DNA from: Gammaproteobacteria bacterium
Lineage (GTDB): Bacteria > Pseudomonadota > Gammaproteobacteria > SG8-11
DNA length: 64,000 nucleotides
Direction of reading: 5' to 3'
Assembly (NCBI GenBank): GCA_024641505.1
Contig: JAHECY010000004.1
Location: 38,903-102,902, forward strand
In this document: piece by piece, positions 56,813 to 64,000 of the stretch
How the letters are laid out: every line of letters begins with the position of its first letter
How positions within the stretch are numbered: the stretch's first letter is position 1
Position numbers and translations under genes: made by a program
Notes under the pieces: generated by a model
The model's input: only the letters and a program-made list of their open reading frames with translations
The model's database searches: none
What the model was told of the DNA's origin: nothing

Positions 56813-58099
56813 TTGAACCCGGGGGATTCCCGTCAAGGCGGGACTGTGCGTAGATGGTTGAGTTGTAAAGTGAATTCCAACGACCCCGACAAATTGATAC
56901 CCATCAAGAACCTGATTCAGGGAGTGCCGGCGTCGGCGGGTTTTGACCTGTCATCGGTTGGTTTCCGGCCGTTTTTTTTGCTGGCGTGCCTGGCCGCGGT
57001 GATCATGCCGGCGCTCTGGATGTTTTCCTATAAGAATTTTCTGACCCTGCCGAGCTACTACACGGCCATCGGCTGGCATACCCATGAAATGATCTTTGGT
57101 TATGCCGCGGCGGTGATCGCCGGATTTCTGCTGACGTCGATACGTATCTGGACGGGGCGCCACACGCTGACCGGCTGGCCGTTGTTGTGGTTGGCCATGT
57201 GGTGGCTGGCGGCGCGCTTGTTGCCGTTTGCGCCGGGATTGTCTCCCATGGTGCTGGCGGTGGTGGACCTGCTGTTTCTGCCGATTCTCGCCCTGGTAGT
57301 GCTGGGTCCGGTAATGGCCGTCCGGCAGTGGCACAATACCGTATTTTCGGCCATTCTGCTGCTGATGGCGGGCGCTAATCTGATGATCCACCTGGAAGCG
57401 CTGGCCGTGGCCAAATCAGCCGGTATCGGCATGAAGGTCGGCTTATACAGTGTGCTGCTGTTTATCATCATTATGGGCGGCCGTGTCATACCCTTTTTCA
57501 TCAGTCACCGGGCTTTTGGCATCAAGCCGCGTTCCTGGCGCGTCATTGAGTATGCCAGCGCGCCCAGTCTTGTGGTATTGGCGCTGGCGGATATCCTGGA
57601 ATGGCGGGGCTTGCTTTTGGGCCTATGCGCCGGCGTGCTCGCCCTGGTGCAAGCCATCCGACTCAGCGGCTGGTTGAACCGGAAAATATGGGCTGTGCCC
57701 CTGTTGTGGATTCTGGTGGTGGCGTACTTCTGGCTGGTCGTGGGATTTGGCCTGTTGGCATTATCCTGCCTGGGATGGGAAAAACAATTTCTGGCGATGC
57801 ATGCGCTGACCACCGGTGGTATTGGTGTGATGACGCTCGGATTGATGGCGCGTGTGGCGCTGGGTCATAGTGGACGCATGTTGCATGCCCATTGGCTGAC
57901 GGTCTGCGCATTTGTGCTGGTGAATCTTGCCGTGGTCGTGCGCGTAGTGGTTCCGGCGCTTATGCCCAGCTACTATGTGCTGTTGTTGACCATGTCAACG
58001 TTAATATGGATGGCGGGATTCCTGGCCTTTCTGCTGGTGTATGCGCCGATCTTGCTGACTACCGCGAGTACTACCGGTTCCGGTCAGTCCCGAGGCTAG
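56813..58099 (+). CDS. nnrS: NnrS family membrane protein
   Basis: NnrS is a haem- and copper-containing inner membrane protein linked to nitric oxide stress and denitrification. About 428 residues from TTG 56813; GTG 56846 or GTG 56870 are likely truer starts, since FDLSSVGFRPFFLLACLAAV begins the conserved part only at about residue 44. Twelve hydrophobic segments follow, with the family's IGWHTHEMIFGYAAAVIAGF His pair, WLAARLLPFAPG, GRVIPFFISHRAFG and HALTTGGIGVMTLGLMARV. It lies before soxA on the same strand, 288 bp away; no nitrite, NO or N2O reductase gene is in the window. Confidence 0.88.
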   Translation: MNPGDSRQGGTVRRWLSCKVNSNDPDKLIPIKNLIQGVPASAGFDLSSVGFRPFFLLACLAAVIMPALWMFSYKNFLTLPSYYTAIGWHTHEMIFGYAAAVIAGFLLTSIRIWTGRHTLTGWPLLWLAMWWLAARLLPFAPGLSPMVLAVVDLLFLPILALVVLGPVMAVRQWHNTVFSAILLLMAGANLMIHLEALAVAKSAGIGMKVGLYSVLLFIIIMGGRVIPFFISHRAFGIKPRSWRVIEYASAPSLVVLALADILEWRGLLLGLCAGVLALVQAIRLSGWLNRKIWAVPLLWILVVAYFWLVVGFGLLALSCLGWEKQFLAMHALTTGGIGVMTLGLMARVALGHSGRMLHAHWLTVCAFVLVNLAVVVRVVVPALMPSYYVLLLTMSTLIWMAGFLAFLLVYAPILLTTASTTGSGQSRG

Positions 58100-58387
58100 A
58101 GAGTTCAAATTCCATGTGACGCTATCCGTGTGAGGATATTATTGTTTTGTCATAGCAGACATCATAAGATAACCCAAAGCTTCGGTTGCTAAGCTGCGCT
58201 GGATCGCAAGTACCCGGCGATATCAGTTTCCTGCCGGCCTTGGATGGCCCGGTAGACCGGTGGGCGTTCATCGAGGTGAACGTACCCGGAGTGGCTCCTG
58301 TACAATTCCCGCACTATCAAGTGTCTGTTGCAGGGATGCGCGGAAACGGAACACTGTGGTGGCGCGATCTCTACTACGGAGACGACT

Positions 58388-59233
58388 ATGCATAGGCGTG
58401 TGGCTGCTATTTTGGGCGCACTGTCGTTGCTGATGCTGTGCGGCGCATCCAATGGCGATCCAGAGGCCGATCGCATGGCCTTTCAACAGTACTTCAAAAA
58501 CCGGTTTCCCGATGTTCCCATGGCGAGCTTCATCACCGGGATTTACGCCATTGATGGCACGCTGCGCATGCAGTGGGAGGAAAGTGAGGAATTTCCTCCC
58601 TACGAACTTGCCATTGCGGAGGGCCGGCGTTTCTTTGATACGCCGTTGGTCAACGGTAAACATCTGGGAGACTGTTTTCCCAATGGCGGCGTAGGAGTAG
58701 CGGATCGCTATCCCTATTTTGACGGCGCCCGTGGTGAAGTGATGACGCTGGAGCTGGCCATCAATGAGTGTCTGGCGGCCAACAATATGAAACCGTTGCC
58801 CCCGAATAAAGGCATGCTGGCGTCAGTGGAGGCCTACATGACCTTTACCACACGCGGCAAACGGATCGCGGTACTCATCCCCGATGATCCACGCGCCCGG
58901 GCGGCCTACGAACAGGGTAAAACGTTTTACTATGCCCGGCGTGGGCAGTTGAATATGGCATGCGCCCATTGTCATGTGGATCATGCCGGGCGGCGCCTGC
59001 GCTTCGAGCGTATCAGTCCCGCCCTGGGGCAGGTCAGTCATTATCCAGTGTTTCTTTCGGAATGGGGCGGCGTGGGTACCTTGCATCGGCGATTCGGTCA
59101 GTGTACGGAGCGCGTCCGTGCGCGGGCTTTCGCCAGCCAGAGTATCGAATACCGGAATCTGGAATATTTCCTGGCCTATATGAGCAACGGCCTGGTATGG
59201 AACGGTCCGGGTACGCGCCTGGCGCAACGGTAG
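58388..59233 (+). CDS. soxA: SoxA-type sulfur-oxidation c-cytochrome (single haem)
   Basis: SoxA, with SoxX, joins thiosulfate to the SoxYZ carrier in the periplasm. The 281-residue protein has a signal peptide (VAAILGALSLLMLCGASNGD), a haem motif CAHCH at residues 192-196 and the catalytic-cysteine region RFGQCTERVRA (Cys 239), the latter characteristic of SoxA. The N-terminal half, GKHLGDCFPNGG and ELAINECLAANN, keeps a Cys pair in place of the first C-x-x-C-H, so only one haem is bound. ATG 58388 opens the signal peptide; the frame further upstream is not signal-like. No soxX, soxYZ or soxB is seen in the window. Confidence 0.9.
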   Translation: MHRRVAAILGALSLLMLCGASNGDPEADRMAFQQYFKNRFPDVPMASFITGIYAIDGTLRMQWEESEEFPPYELAIAEGRRFFDTPLVNGKHLGDCFPNGGVGVADRYPYFDGARGEVMTLELAINECLAANNMKPLPPNKGMLASVEAYMTFTTRGKRIAVLIPDDPRARAAYEQGKTFYYARRGQLNMACAHCHVDHAGRRLRFERISPALGQVSHYPVFLSEWGGVGTLHRRFGQCTERVRARAFASQSIEYRNLEYFLAYMSNGLVWNGPGTRLAQR

Positions 59234-59244
59234 GGAGCACTTAC

Positions 59245-60282
59245 ATGGATTTTCGACAGTTGGGACGCACGGATTTGCGCGTCAGCGCCGTTGGTTTGGG
59301 CACCATGACCTGGGGGTTTCAGAATACCCAGGAAGACGGGTTCGCACAGATGGACTATGCGCTGGAACGCGGCATCAATTTCTTCGATACCGCCGAGATG
59401 TACGCCATTCCGCCCAGCGCCGACACCTATGGCACCACGGAAACTATTATCGGTAACTGGTTCGCCGCGCGGCGTAACCGCGACCAGGTGATTCTGGCGA
59501 CGAAAATGACCGGGCCGGGTCAATCCTGGACCCGGGACGGCAGCGACATTGACGGCCGTAACCTGCTGCTCGCTGTGGACGACAGCTTGCGGCGGCTGCA
59601 AACCGACTACATCGACCTGTATCAGTTGCACTGGCCCAACCGGGGCTCCTACCACTTCGGCAGGACTTGGCACTATGCGCCGCGATTCGACGTGCGCGCG
59701 GTGACGGAAAATTTTCTCGACGTGCTGGAGACCGTGCAGAGTTTGGTCCGCGCCGGCAAGATCCGCCACTTCGGCGTGTCCAATGAAACCGCCTGGGGGC
59801 TCGCCAAATGGCTGCAATTGGCCGATCACAATCTGCTGCCACGCGCCGTGTCGATCCAGAACGAATATTCGCTGCTGTGCCGCCACTTCGAGCCCGACCT
59901 CAGTGAAATCACGCTCAACGAAGACTGCGGCCTGGTCGCCTGGTCGCCCTTGTGCCGGGGTATGATCAGCGGCAAATATCTTGATGGTGTCCGACCGCCC
60001 GGCGCCCGGCTCACCATCGAGACGCGCGTCGAGCATCGCATCCATCCCATGACCGACGCGGCAATTCGTCGCTATATTGGATTGGCGCAGCGGCACGGAC
60101 TCGATGTGTGTCAAATGGCCATAGCCTTCGTCCTGGGCAAGCCGTTCGTTACCTCGGCGCTGGTTGGCGCCACCACGCTGGACCAGTTGCAAACCGATAT
60201 CGACGCCATTTCGCTTACACTGACCGAAGAAGTGATTGCGGAAATAGAATCCATCAGGCGTGAATACCCCATGCCTTTTTGA
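59245..60282 (+). CDS. Aldo/keto reductase (Tas-like)
   Basis: A 345-residue NADPH-dependent aldo/keto reductase barrel. RVSAVGLGTMTWG, FFDTAEMYAIPP (catalytic Asp and Tyr), ILATKMTG (Lys), YIDLYQLHWPNR (His) and the cofactor-binding end SALVGATTLDQLQTDI are all in order. ATG 59245 with GGGAG upstream is the natural start; the longer frame from 58960 lies inside soxA. Similarity by eye is to the Tas-like group. Substrate unknown. It follows soxA by 11 bp and is probably co-transcribed. Confidence 0.92.
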   Translation: MDFRQLGRTDLRVSAVGLGTMTWGFQNTQEDGFAQMDYALERGINFFDTAEMYAIPPSADTYGTTETIIGNWFAARRNRDQVILATKMTGPGQSWTRDGSDIDGRNLLLAVDDSLRRLQTDYIDLYQLHWPNRGSYHFGRTWHYAPRFDVRAVTENFLDVLETVQSLVRAGKIRHFGVSNETAWGLAKWLQLADHNLLPRAVSIQNEYSLLCRHFEPDLSEITLNEDCGLVAWSPLCRGMISGKYLDGVRPPGARLTIETRVEHRIHPMTDAAIRRYIGLAQRHGLDVCQMAIAFVLGKPFVTSALVGATTLDQLQTDIDAISLTLTEEVIAEIESIRREYPMPF

Positions 60283-60392
60283 TGGTGGCATGTTATCCCG
60301 GGATGGCGGAGTTCAAACCGGGACGATGGCGTACGGCCCGATAACAATCCTTACCCGCGTCATGACTGGGTACCCCGGTATTTCGATATCTT

Positions 60393-61184
60393 TCAGAGGG
60401 CATGCGCTTCAACCTCAAGGCGCATCATGCCGACATGACTGTTACCGTGCGCGTCAAGCGGACAGGCGGCGATATAAGTGTCGAGCACATCGGCAAAAAA
60501 TACGTCACGCGTAGCTACGGGCAGGCGGTCGGTATAGGGAAACCAGGTGGTGCGCAGCCAGCCCAGTATACCCTTAACGCTTTCATGAAGCATATCCTTT
60601 GGCACCAGTTCTATGCGCACTGGACGAAAACCGCATTCCGGCAACCACTGCCGGTAATCTTCCGTTCCGTAAAAATAATAGGGTGGCGTGAAACGGTGAA
60701 AATAGCCGTGCCACTGCGGGCGCGCTGTGACCTCCCGAATTGCTGCGAACACGGCGGCGGCATTGCCCCGGCCACCCATTTGTAACAGCATCTTGCCGCC
60801 AGGCTTGAGCACCGCATGTGTTGCGCGCAGTACCGCGCAGTGGTCTTTTATCCAGTGTAAAACAGCGTTCGAAAACACGATATCGAATTCACGAGGCAAC
60901 TGGACGGCTGTTGCGTCCATGCACATAAACGACAGATTCGGGTGTTGCTCGGCGGTAAAGCGGGTTGATGCGAGACGAATCATGTCAGCGGATAGATCAA
61001 TGCCCAGTACACGCCCCGCGGATACCAGCGATGCCAGTTGTGCGCTGATCTTGCCGTCGCCACAGCCGATATCCAGTACCGATTCGGTGCCACGCAAGGC
61101 GAGTTTGGCGAGCAGTTCTTGCGCCCACTGCAGCTGTGCCGACGAGTTGGTAGCGTAGTCCTGTGCGTTCCAGTTGTGTTGCAT
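60393..61184 (-). CDS. SAM-dependent methyltransferase (Tam/BioC-like)
   Basis: A 263-residue class I methyltransferase. The ATG at 61184 (MQHNWNAQDYATNSSAQLQW) with a GAGG ribosome site gives the usual start; an in-frame ATG at 61304 would add 40 unusual residues. Motif I is VLDIGCGDGKISAQLA, with VLGIDLSADMIRLA, FDIVFSNAVLHWIKDH and LKPGGKMLLQMGG following, the pattern of trans-aconitate 2-methyltransferase and BioC. No biotin genes are nearby, so a Tam-like role is favoured. It converges with the aldo/keto reductase gene. Confidence 0.85.
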   Translation of the reverse strand: MQHNWNAQDYATNSSAQLQWAQELLAKLALRGTESVLDIGCGDGKISAQLASLVSAGRVLGIDLSADMIRLASTRFTAEQHPNLSFMCMDATAVQLPREFDIVFSNAVLHWIKDHCAVLRATHAVLKPGGKMLLQMGGRGNAAAVFAAIREVTARPQWHGYFHRFTPPYYFYGTEDYRQWLPECGFRPVRIELVPKDMLHESVKGILGWLRTTWFPYTDRLPVATRDVFFADVLDTYIAACPLDAHGNSHVGMMRLEVEAHAL

Positions 61185-61563
61185 CGGAATCCTCAATTTG
61201 CATTCTTTTATAGCCGTATCGCTACCAATCAGCATTATGAATATATCCTGAATATTAAAACACGAAACCCATAAAAAATATGTAAAAGTCGGAGAGTGGC
61301 CCACAGTAGTAAGAAATCCGGGACTGTTTCAATATTTTCCTTAGACCTGTTTGTCGGAAAAGAAACTATTGCTGCCTATAAGGTTACAGTCATCTATTGC
61401 CGACACCCGCTGTCGCGCCTCGGTTTCCAGACCGTGCGCGCCGGTACCGTAAGGAAACGGTAAGGTATTAGTCATGTTCAAATCAGATGTGTCTGGTTTA
61501 ATGGCCTCAAGGTTGAAGAAAACATCAACCAACAAAATGCCAACTTGAAACAGGAGCAACGCC
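61185..61563. other. Intergenic stretch, 379 bp
   Basis: Lies between a minus-strand methyltransferase and a plus-strand DUF2892 gene, so it should hold promoters in both directions. An antisense frame (61341-61718) overlaps the DUF2892 gene and is not believed. A ribosome site CAGGAG precedes ATG 61564. No repeat or RNA recognised. Confidence 0.5.
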
Positions 61564-62103
61564 ATGACTAACACCAACATATATATCAGCAGCCCTCGCA
61601 ATCTGGACCGCAGCCAACAACTGAGCCGCGTTGTTTTAGCCGCCGCTTTGCTCGGCATCACTATCAGCGCGCCGGCTGGTGCCCTGGGATGGCTTAGCGT
61701 GTTACCGCTGGTTGCCATCTACCCTCTGGTGACCGGTCTGCTCGGCTGGGACCCGGTATATGATGTGTTCGGTATCGAACACCGACACCAGGATGGCAAG
61801 CTGCACGGCAGCAGCCGGATGGAGCTGGCAGTTACCGGTGTTGCATTAATCGGTAGTGTGTTCGTGCTGCCGGAAGTGGTGCATCCGATTTTCTCGGTAC
61901 TCGCCCTGGCCGGTATTTACCCCGCAGTGTCCGCTCTGACCGGTGAAGATCTGTTGCAGAGCACTGGCACCCGTGAAGTCCATATTGGGGAGCTGCAGTT
62001 AGGTGCGCAACCGCGGACAGCAGAAGGCACCCACAGAGCGATGACCGCTATCGATCAAATCCGCAAGGCACGTAACGCCGGGGATCAGAAAAAGGTCGCG
62101 TAA
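61564..62103 (+). CDS. DUF2892-type duplicated membrane protein
   Basis: A 179-residue inner membrane protein of the DUF2892 (YgaP-like membrane domain) kind. Two copies of a hydrophobic hairpin are seen: LSRVVLAAALLGITISAPAG with IYPLVTGLLGWDPVYDVFG, and VTGVALIGSVFVLPEVVHPI with GIYPAVSALTGEDLLQ. The C-terminal 45 residues are hydrophilic. In YgaP such a domain is fused to a rhodanese, which is missing here. Role unknown. Confidence 0.75.
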   Translation: MTNTNIYISSPRNLDRSQQLSRVVLAAALLGITISAPAGALGWLSVLPLVAIYPLVTGLLGWDPVYDVFGIEHRHQDGKLHGSSRMELAVTGVALIGSVFVLPEVVHPIFSVLALAGIYPAVSALTGEDLLQSTGTREVHIGELQLGAQPRTAEGTHRAMTAIDQIRKARNAGDQKKVA

Positions 62104-62146
62104 TACCCGGTAGTCTGATTCCCGCCTGCAAAGATTCAACCTTCCC

Positions 62147-62174
62147 TGCGCAGCTAACCACTGCGCATTTTTTT
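62147..62174 (+). terminator. Rho-independent terminator after the DUF2892 gene
   Basis: Stem TGCGCAG (62147-62153) with CTGCGCA (62161-62167), loop CTAACCA, followed at once by seven T. Confidence 0.9.
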
Positions 62175-62192
62175 ATGGCTGACGCCGGTTAA

Positions 62193-62330
62193 TTACGGTT
62201 TCAGTATGCCCAACACCGTTGTGACAATGCGCCCCAGATGTTGCTCCGGCGTGCCGGCTTTTGCCATCAATATGATGCCTTGCAGCATCATATTGATGGT
62301 GGCGGCGATGGCGATGGCAGCCGCTATCAA
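62193..62330 (-). pseudogene. C-terminal remnant of a TetR-family regulator
   Basis: The last 46 codons before the stop at 62193 read AIAATINMMLQGIILMAK and then AGTPEQHLGRIVTTVLGIL, the pattern of the last helices of TetR-family ligand domains (A-x-x-x-x-x-QG-x-x-L-A-K-A-G). Upstream of about 62330 the frame continues into sequence antisense to the MBL-fold remnant, and no DNA-binding domain is present. The gene is therefore reduced to its tail. The match is short, hence the moderate confidence. Confidence 0.55.
62264..62299. repeat. Perfect 14-bp inverted repeat at the TetR/MBL junction
   Basis: CCATCAATATGATG (62264-62277) and CATCATATTGATGG (62286-62299) are exact reverse complements with an 8-base spacer. 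It lies inside the TetR remnant, just before the sequence turns into the MBL-fold remnant. Confidence 0.75.
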
Positions 62331-63167
62331 ACCCAGTGGCAACTGGACGTTGACTACCCGTTGCAAACACATTATCAATTTGTCGAAATCATCAATGGTG
62401 ATCACGGCGCGGTGCTGGGGGTGGACAGTCTGTTACAGGCGCCACCGGGGCCGATACAGGCGATTCGTCTCGCCGCCCGCAAGGTGGAATACCTGATAAC
62501 CTCGCCGCTGGAAATGGTGAGGGCAATGCTGGGGGCGCCGCGGGAGGTGGTGGTGCACGGCAGTCATGAGTCGCGCAAGGAAGACGTCACCGTGCTCGGT
62601 CTGAAAAGACATGGTAAGGAAATTCTGTTATGGGTGGACAACGGCAGTCATCTGCCGGTACAGGCGACTTACTGGGATTCCAATCCGAGTTACGGCGATA
62701 CCCAAATCGAGACGTGTTTCGCCGATTGGCAGTCGGCCGATGGCATTATGGTGCCGATGCAGATCGTGCAGTTCTACCGCGACGTTCAACTGCGGCAGAT
62801 TGACGTGCAATCGGTCAGATTGAATGTCGCATTCATTCAGGGTCCGTTTGCGGTACCGGCGGAGCTGACCGTGCCGCTGGATGACAAGTTGTTCAATATT
62901 GGCCTGAAGTATGCCAACTGGTTCCATCGTTATTTGCTGATCGGTATTCCTTATGATCTTGATCAGTTCACACCCGCGTCTGTTTCCTTGCAGCAGGTGG
63001 GGCAGGGCGTTTATTACCTGCGCGGCTTCACGCATCATTAATTGATCGTGGAAATGGCGGAATATCTGGCGTTGTTCGATCCGGTGCTGTTGGAAGAACG
63101 AACCCATCTGGTGCTACCGCTGATCAAGCAACAATATCTATCAACCGTTACTTTGACAAAGTCGTAA
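62320..63167 (+). pseudogene. Truncated MBL-fold hydrolase gene with in-frame stop
   Basis: The plus-strand frame (open from 62238) has no signal peptide or plausible start; recognisable sequence begins near YQTQWQLDVDYPLQTHYQF, in the middle of the N-terminal region of large exported metallo-beta-lactamase-fold proteins (EIINGDHGAVLGVDSLLQAP, LHPRQVF-like parts follow). At QVGQGVYYLRGFTHH it enters the MBL domain and meets TAA (63039-63041). Reading on in the same frame gives LIVEMAEYLALFDPVLLEER and LVLPLIKQQY, the expected next strand and helix, before it breaks off near 63140. Thus the gene lacks its start, carries a stop inside the domain, and lacks the zinc-binding HxHxDH part. Family call is by memory of the pattern. 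Confidence 0.65.
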
Positions 63168-64000
63168 AGCCCGTCAGTGTCCAGAAAACCTGTCTCGCCC
63201 CATGAGCTGCCCACCGTAAAGTGGTCGTAACAAATGCTTTGAGTGGAATCACCGGTCATGATCCATGCGGCGAACAGGCTTCCGTAGGAGTCAATACCGA
63301 TATCCGGATGTCCCGCCGGTTGCGTCAAGTCGCTGCTGATCGTGGCAACGTCACCCCAACCGTTGGTGAAGGCGAATTTTCGTGATTGAATGATGGTGGT
63401 AGTTGTCATCAATACCGGATCCGAAATAAATGCCTCGCTCCACGCAGCGAACAAGCCTTCGGATTTGTTCATGACCAGATCAGGCCGTGCGTATCCGTCC
63501 GTTACCCCACTGGCAACCTGCTCGGCCGGGCTCCAGCCGTTGATTCCGGAATAGCTGTTGGACCAGAGGCTGAATGCCGTCGGCTTCAAGTCGTGTCCAG
63601 ACTGTCAATCCTTTTCCATAGTTACTGAAAACCACGTTGGCGGCGCCAATGGAGAATGTATCGCCGGTATCGATTTGCGCCGGGTCACGCCAGCCTGCGC
63701 CGGGATTGTAAGTGGATGACCATAGGGACTCGCCGTTGCCCTGGCGACTTTGCCTGATCCAGACAATCAACGCATTACCATCACTATCCATGGCTATCAC
63801 CGGATCGAGAGATGTGCCGCCGATTCTGTTGCCGATTCTGCTGGCAACGGACCAGCCGATGTCCGGCGTATACTGGCTGGACCATATCTTGTAGGCGGTT
63901 TGGTCGGTATCAGCATGCCAGACCGCTATCGCGCTACCACTGTCGTTGATGGCAACCATGGGGGATCCGCTTTGGTCGCCGCTCAAACGCTGGGGGGTTC
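63140..64000 (-). pseudogene. Repeat (sialidase/BNR-like) protein gene, frameshifted and truncated
   Basis: Read from the right window edge, the minus strand encodes repeats of about 60 residues: IWSSQYTPDIGWSVASRI, LWSSTYNPGAGWRDPAQI and LWSNSYSGINGWSPAEQV, each followed by D/N-rich strands such as VIAMDSDGNALIVW. The third unit is reached only by changing frame near 63569-63572; restoring two bases (CAG-AGC instead of CAGC) would join DGIQ to SLWSNS. After GLYDFVKVTVD the pattern stops near 63165, where the reading becomes antisense to the MBL remnant. The gene therefore lacks its 3' end, has a -2 shift, and its 5' part is outside the window. A sequencing error could mimic the shift but not the truncation. 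Confidence 0.65.

Noticed and set aside
61341..61718. Minus-strand 125-codon frame with a hydrophobic segment
   Set aside because: Antisense to the start of the DUF2892 gene; the hydrophobic run mirrors codons of that gene and its leader.

Overview
The window reads as a chromosomal stretch of a Gammaproteobacterium that oxidises reduced sulfur compounds. Three things point there: the run def-fmt-rsmB-DUF4390-ntrY-ntrX-trkA-trkH with the divergent lysM-dprA-smg-topA run, which is a typical gammaproteobacterial arrangement; the sat-aprB-aprA set, which in such bacteria oxidises sulfite to sulfate through APS; and a soxA-like cytochrome. No rRNA, tRNA, CRISPR array, insertion sequence or phage gene was recognised, and I cannot fix the genus.

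Layout. 1-14.4 kb is housekeeping: topA (cut by the left edge), smg, dprA and a LysM lipoprotein-like gene on the minus strand, then protein-maturation, rRNA methylation, NtrY/NtrX signalling and potassium uptake genes on the plus strand. 14.35-19.6 kb is an accessory block: a DUF4266 lipopeptide, a His/Met-rich beta-propeller lipoprotein, a DUF3570 protein, a DsbD_2/TauE-like membrane protein and a sigma-54 activator without sensor domain. The block is preceded by a near-consensus sigma-54 promoter and a long inverted repeat placed where an activator site would be; this is the strongest candidate here for an undescribed, self-contained system. 19.8-22.1 kb holds a Sel1 protein, a lipid A-type acyltransferase and a rhodanese. 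22.5-30.0 kb carries a membrane-anchored exported protein and two tandem, paralogous lipoproteins of about 1090 residues, each built from seven cysteine-pair repeats. metH follows.

34-38.9 kb: an exported DsrE-like protein, an orphan solute-binding protein, bipA and a small membrane protein, with a terminal-inverted-repeat block after bipA. 38.9-43.3 kb: pip-dtd-apaH facing lgt-thyA-folA. 43.4-46 kb: small exported or unknown proteins. 46.2-51 kb: sat-aprB-aprA and a YkgJ-type cysteine-cluster protein. 51.2-56.7 kb: two c-di-GMP signalling proteins around a formyltransferase. 56.8-62.1 kb: nnrS, soxA, an aldo/keto reductase, a methyltransferase and a DUF2892 protein. 62.2-64 kb is a scar of three broken genes (TetR, MBL-fold hydrolase, repeat protein), with an in-frame stop and a frameshift.

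Working together: Sat and AprBA give ATP-yielding sulfite oxidation, and SoxA, the exported DsrE protein and the rhodanese are plausible sulfur-handling partners, though sox, dsr and qmo/hdr sets are not in the window. All functional calls rest on reading motifs by eye; no database search was run.
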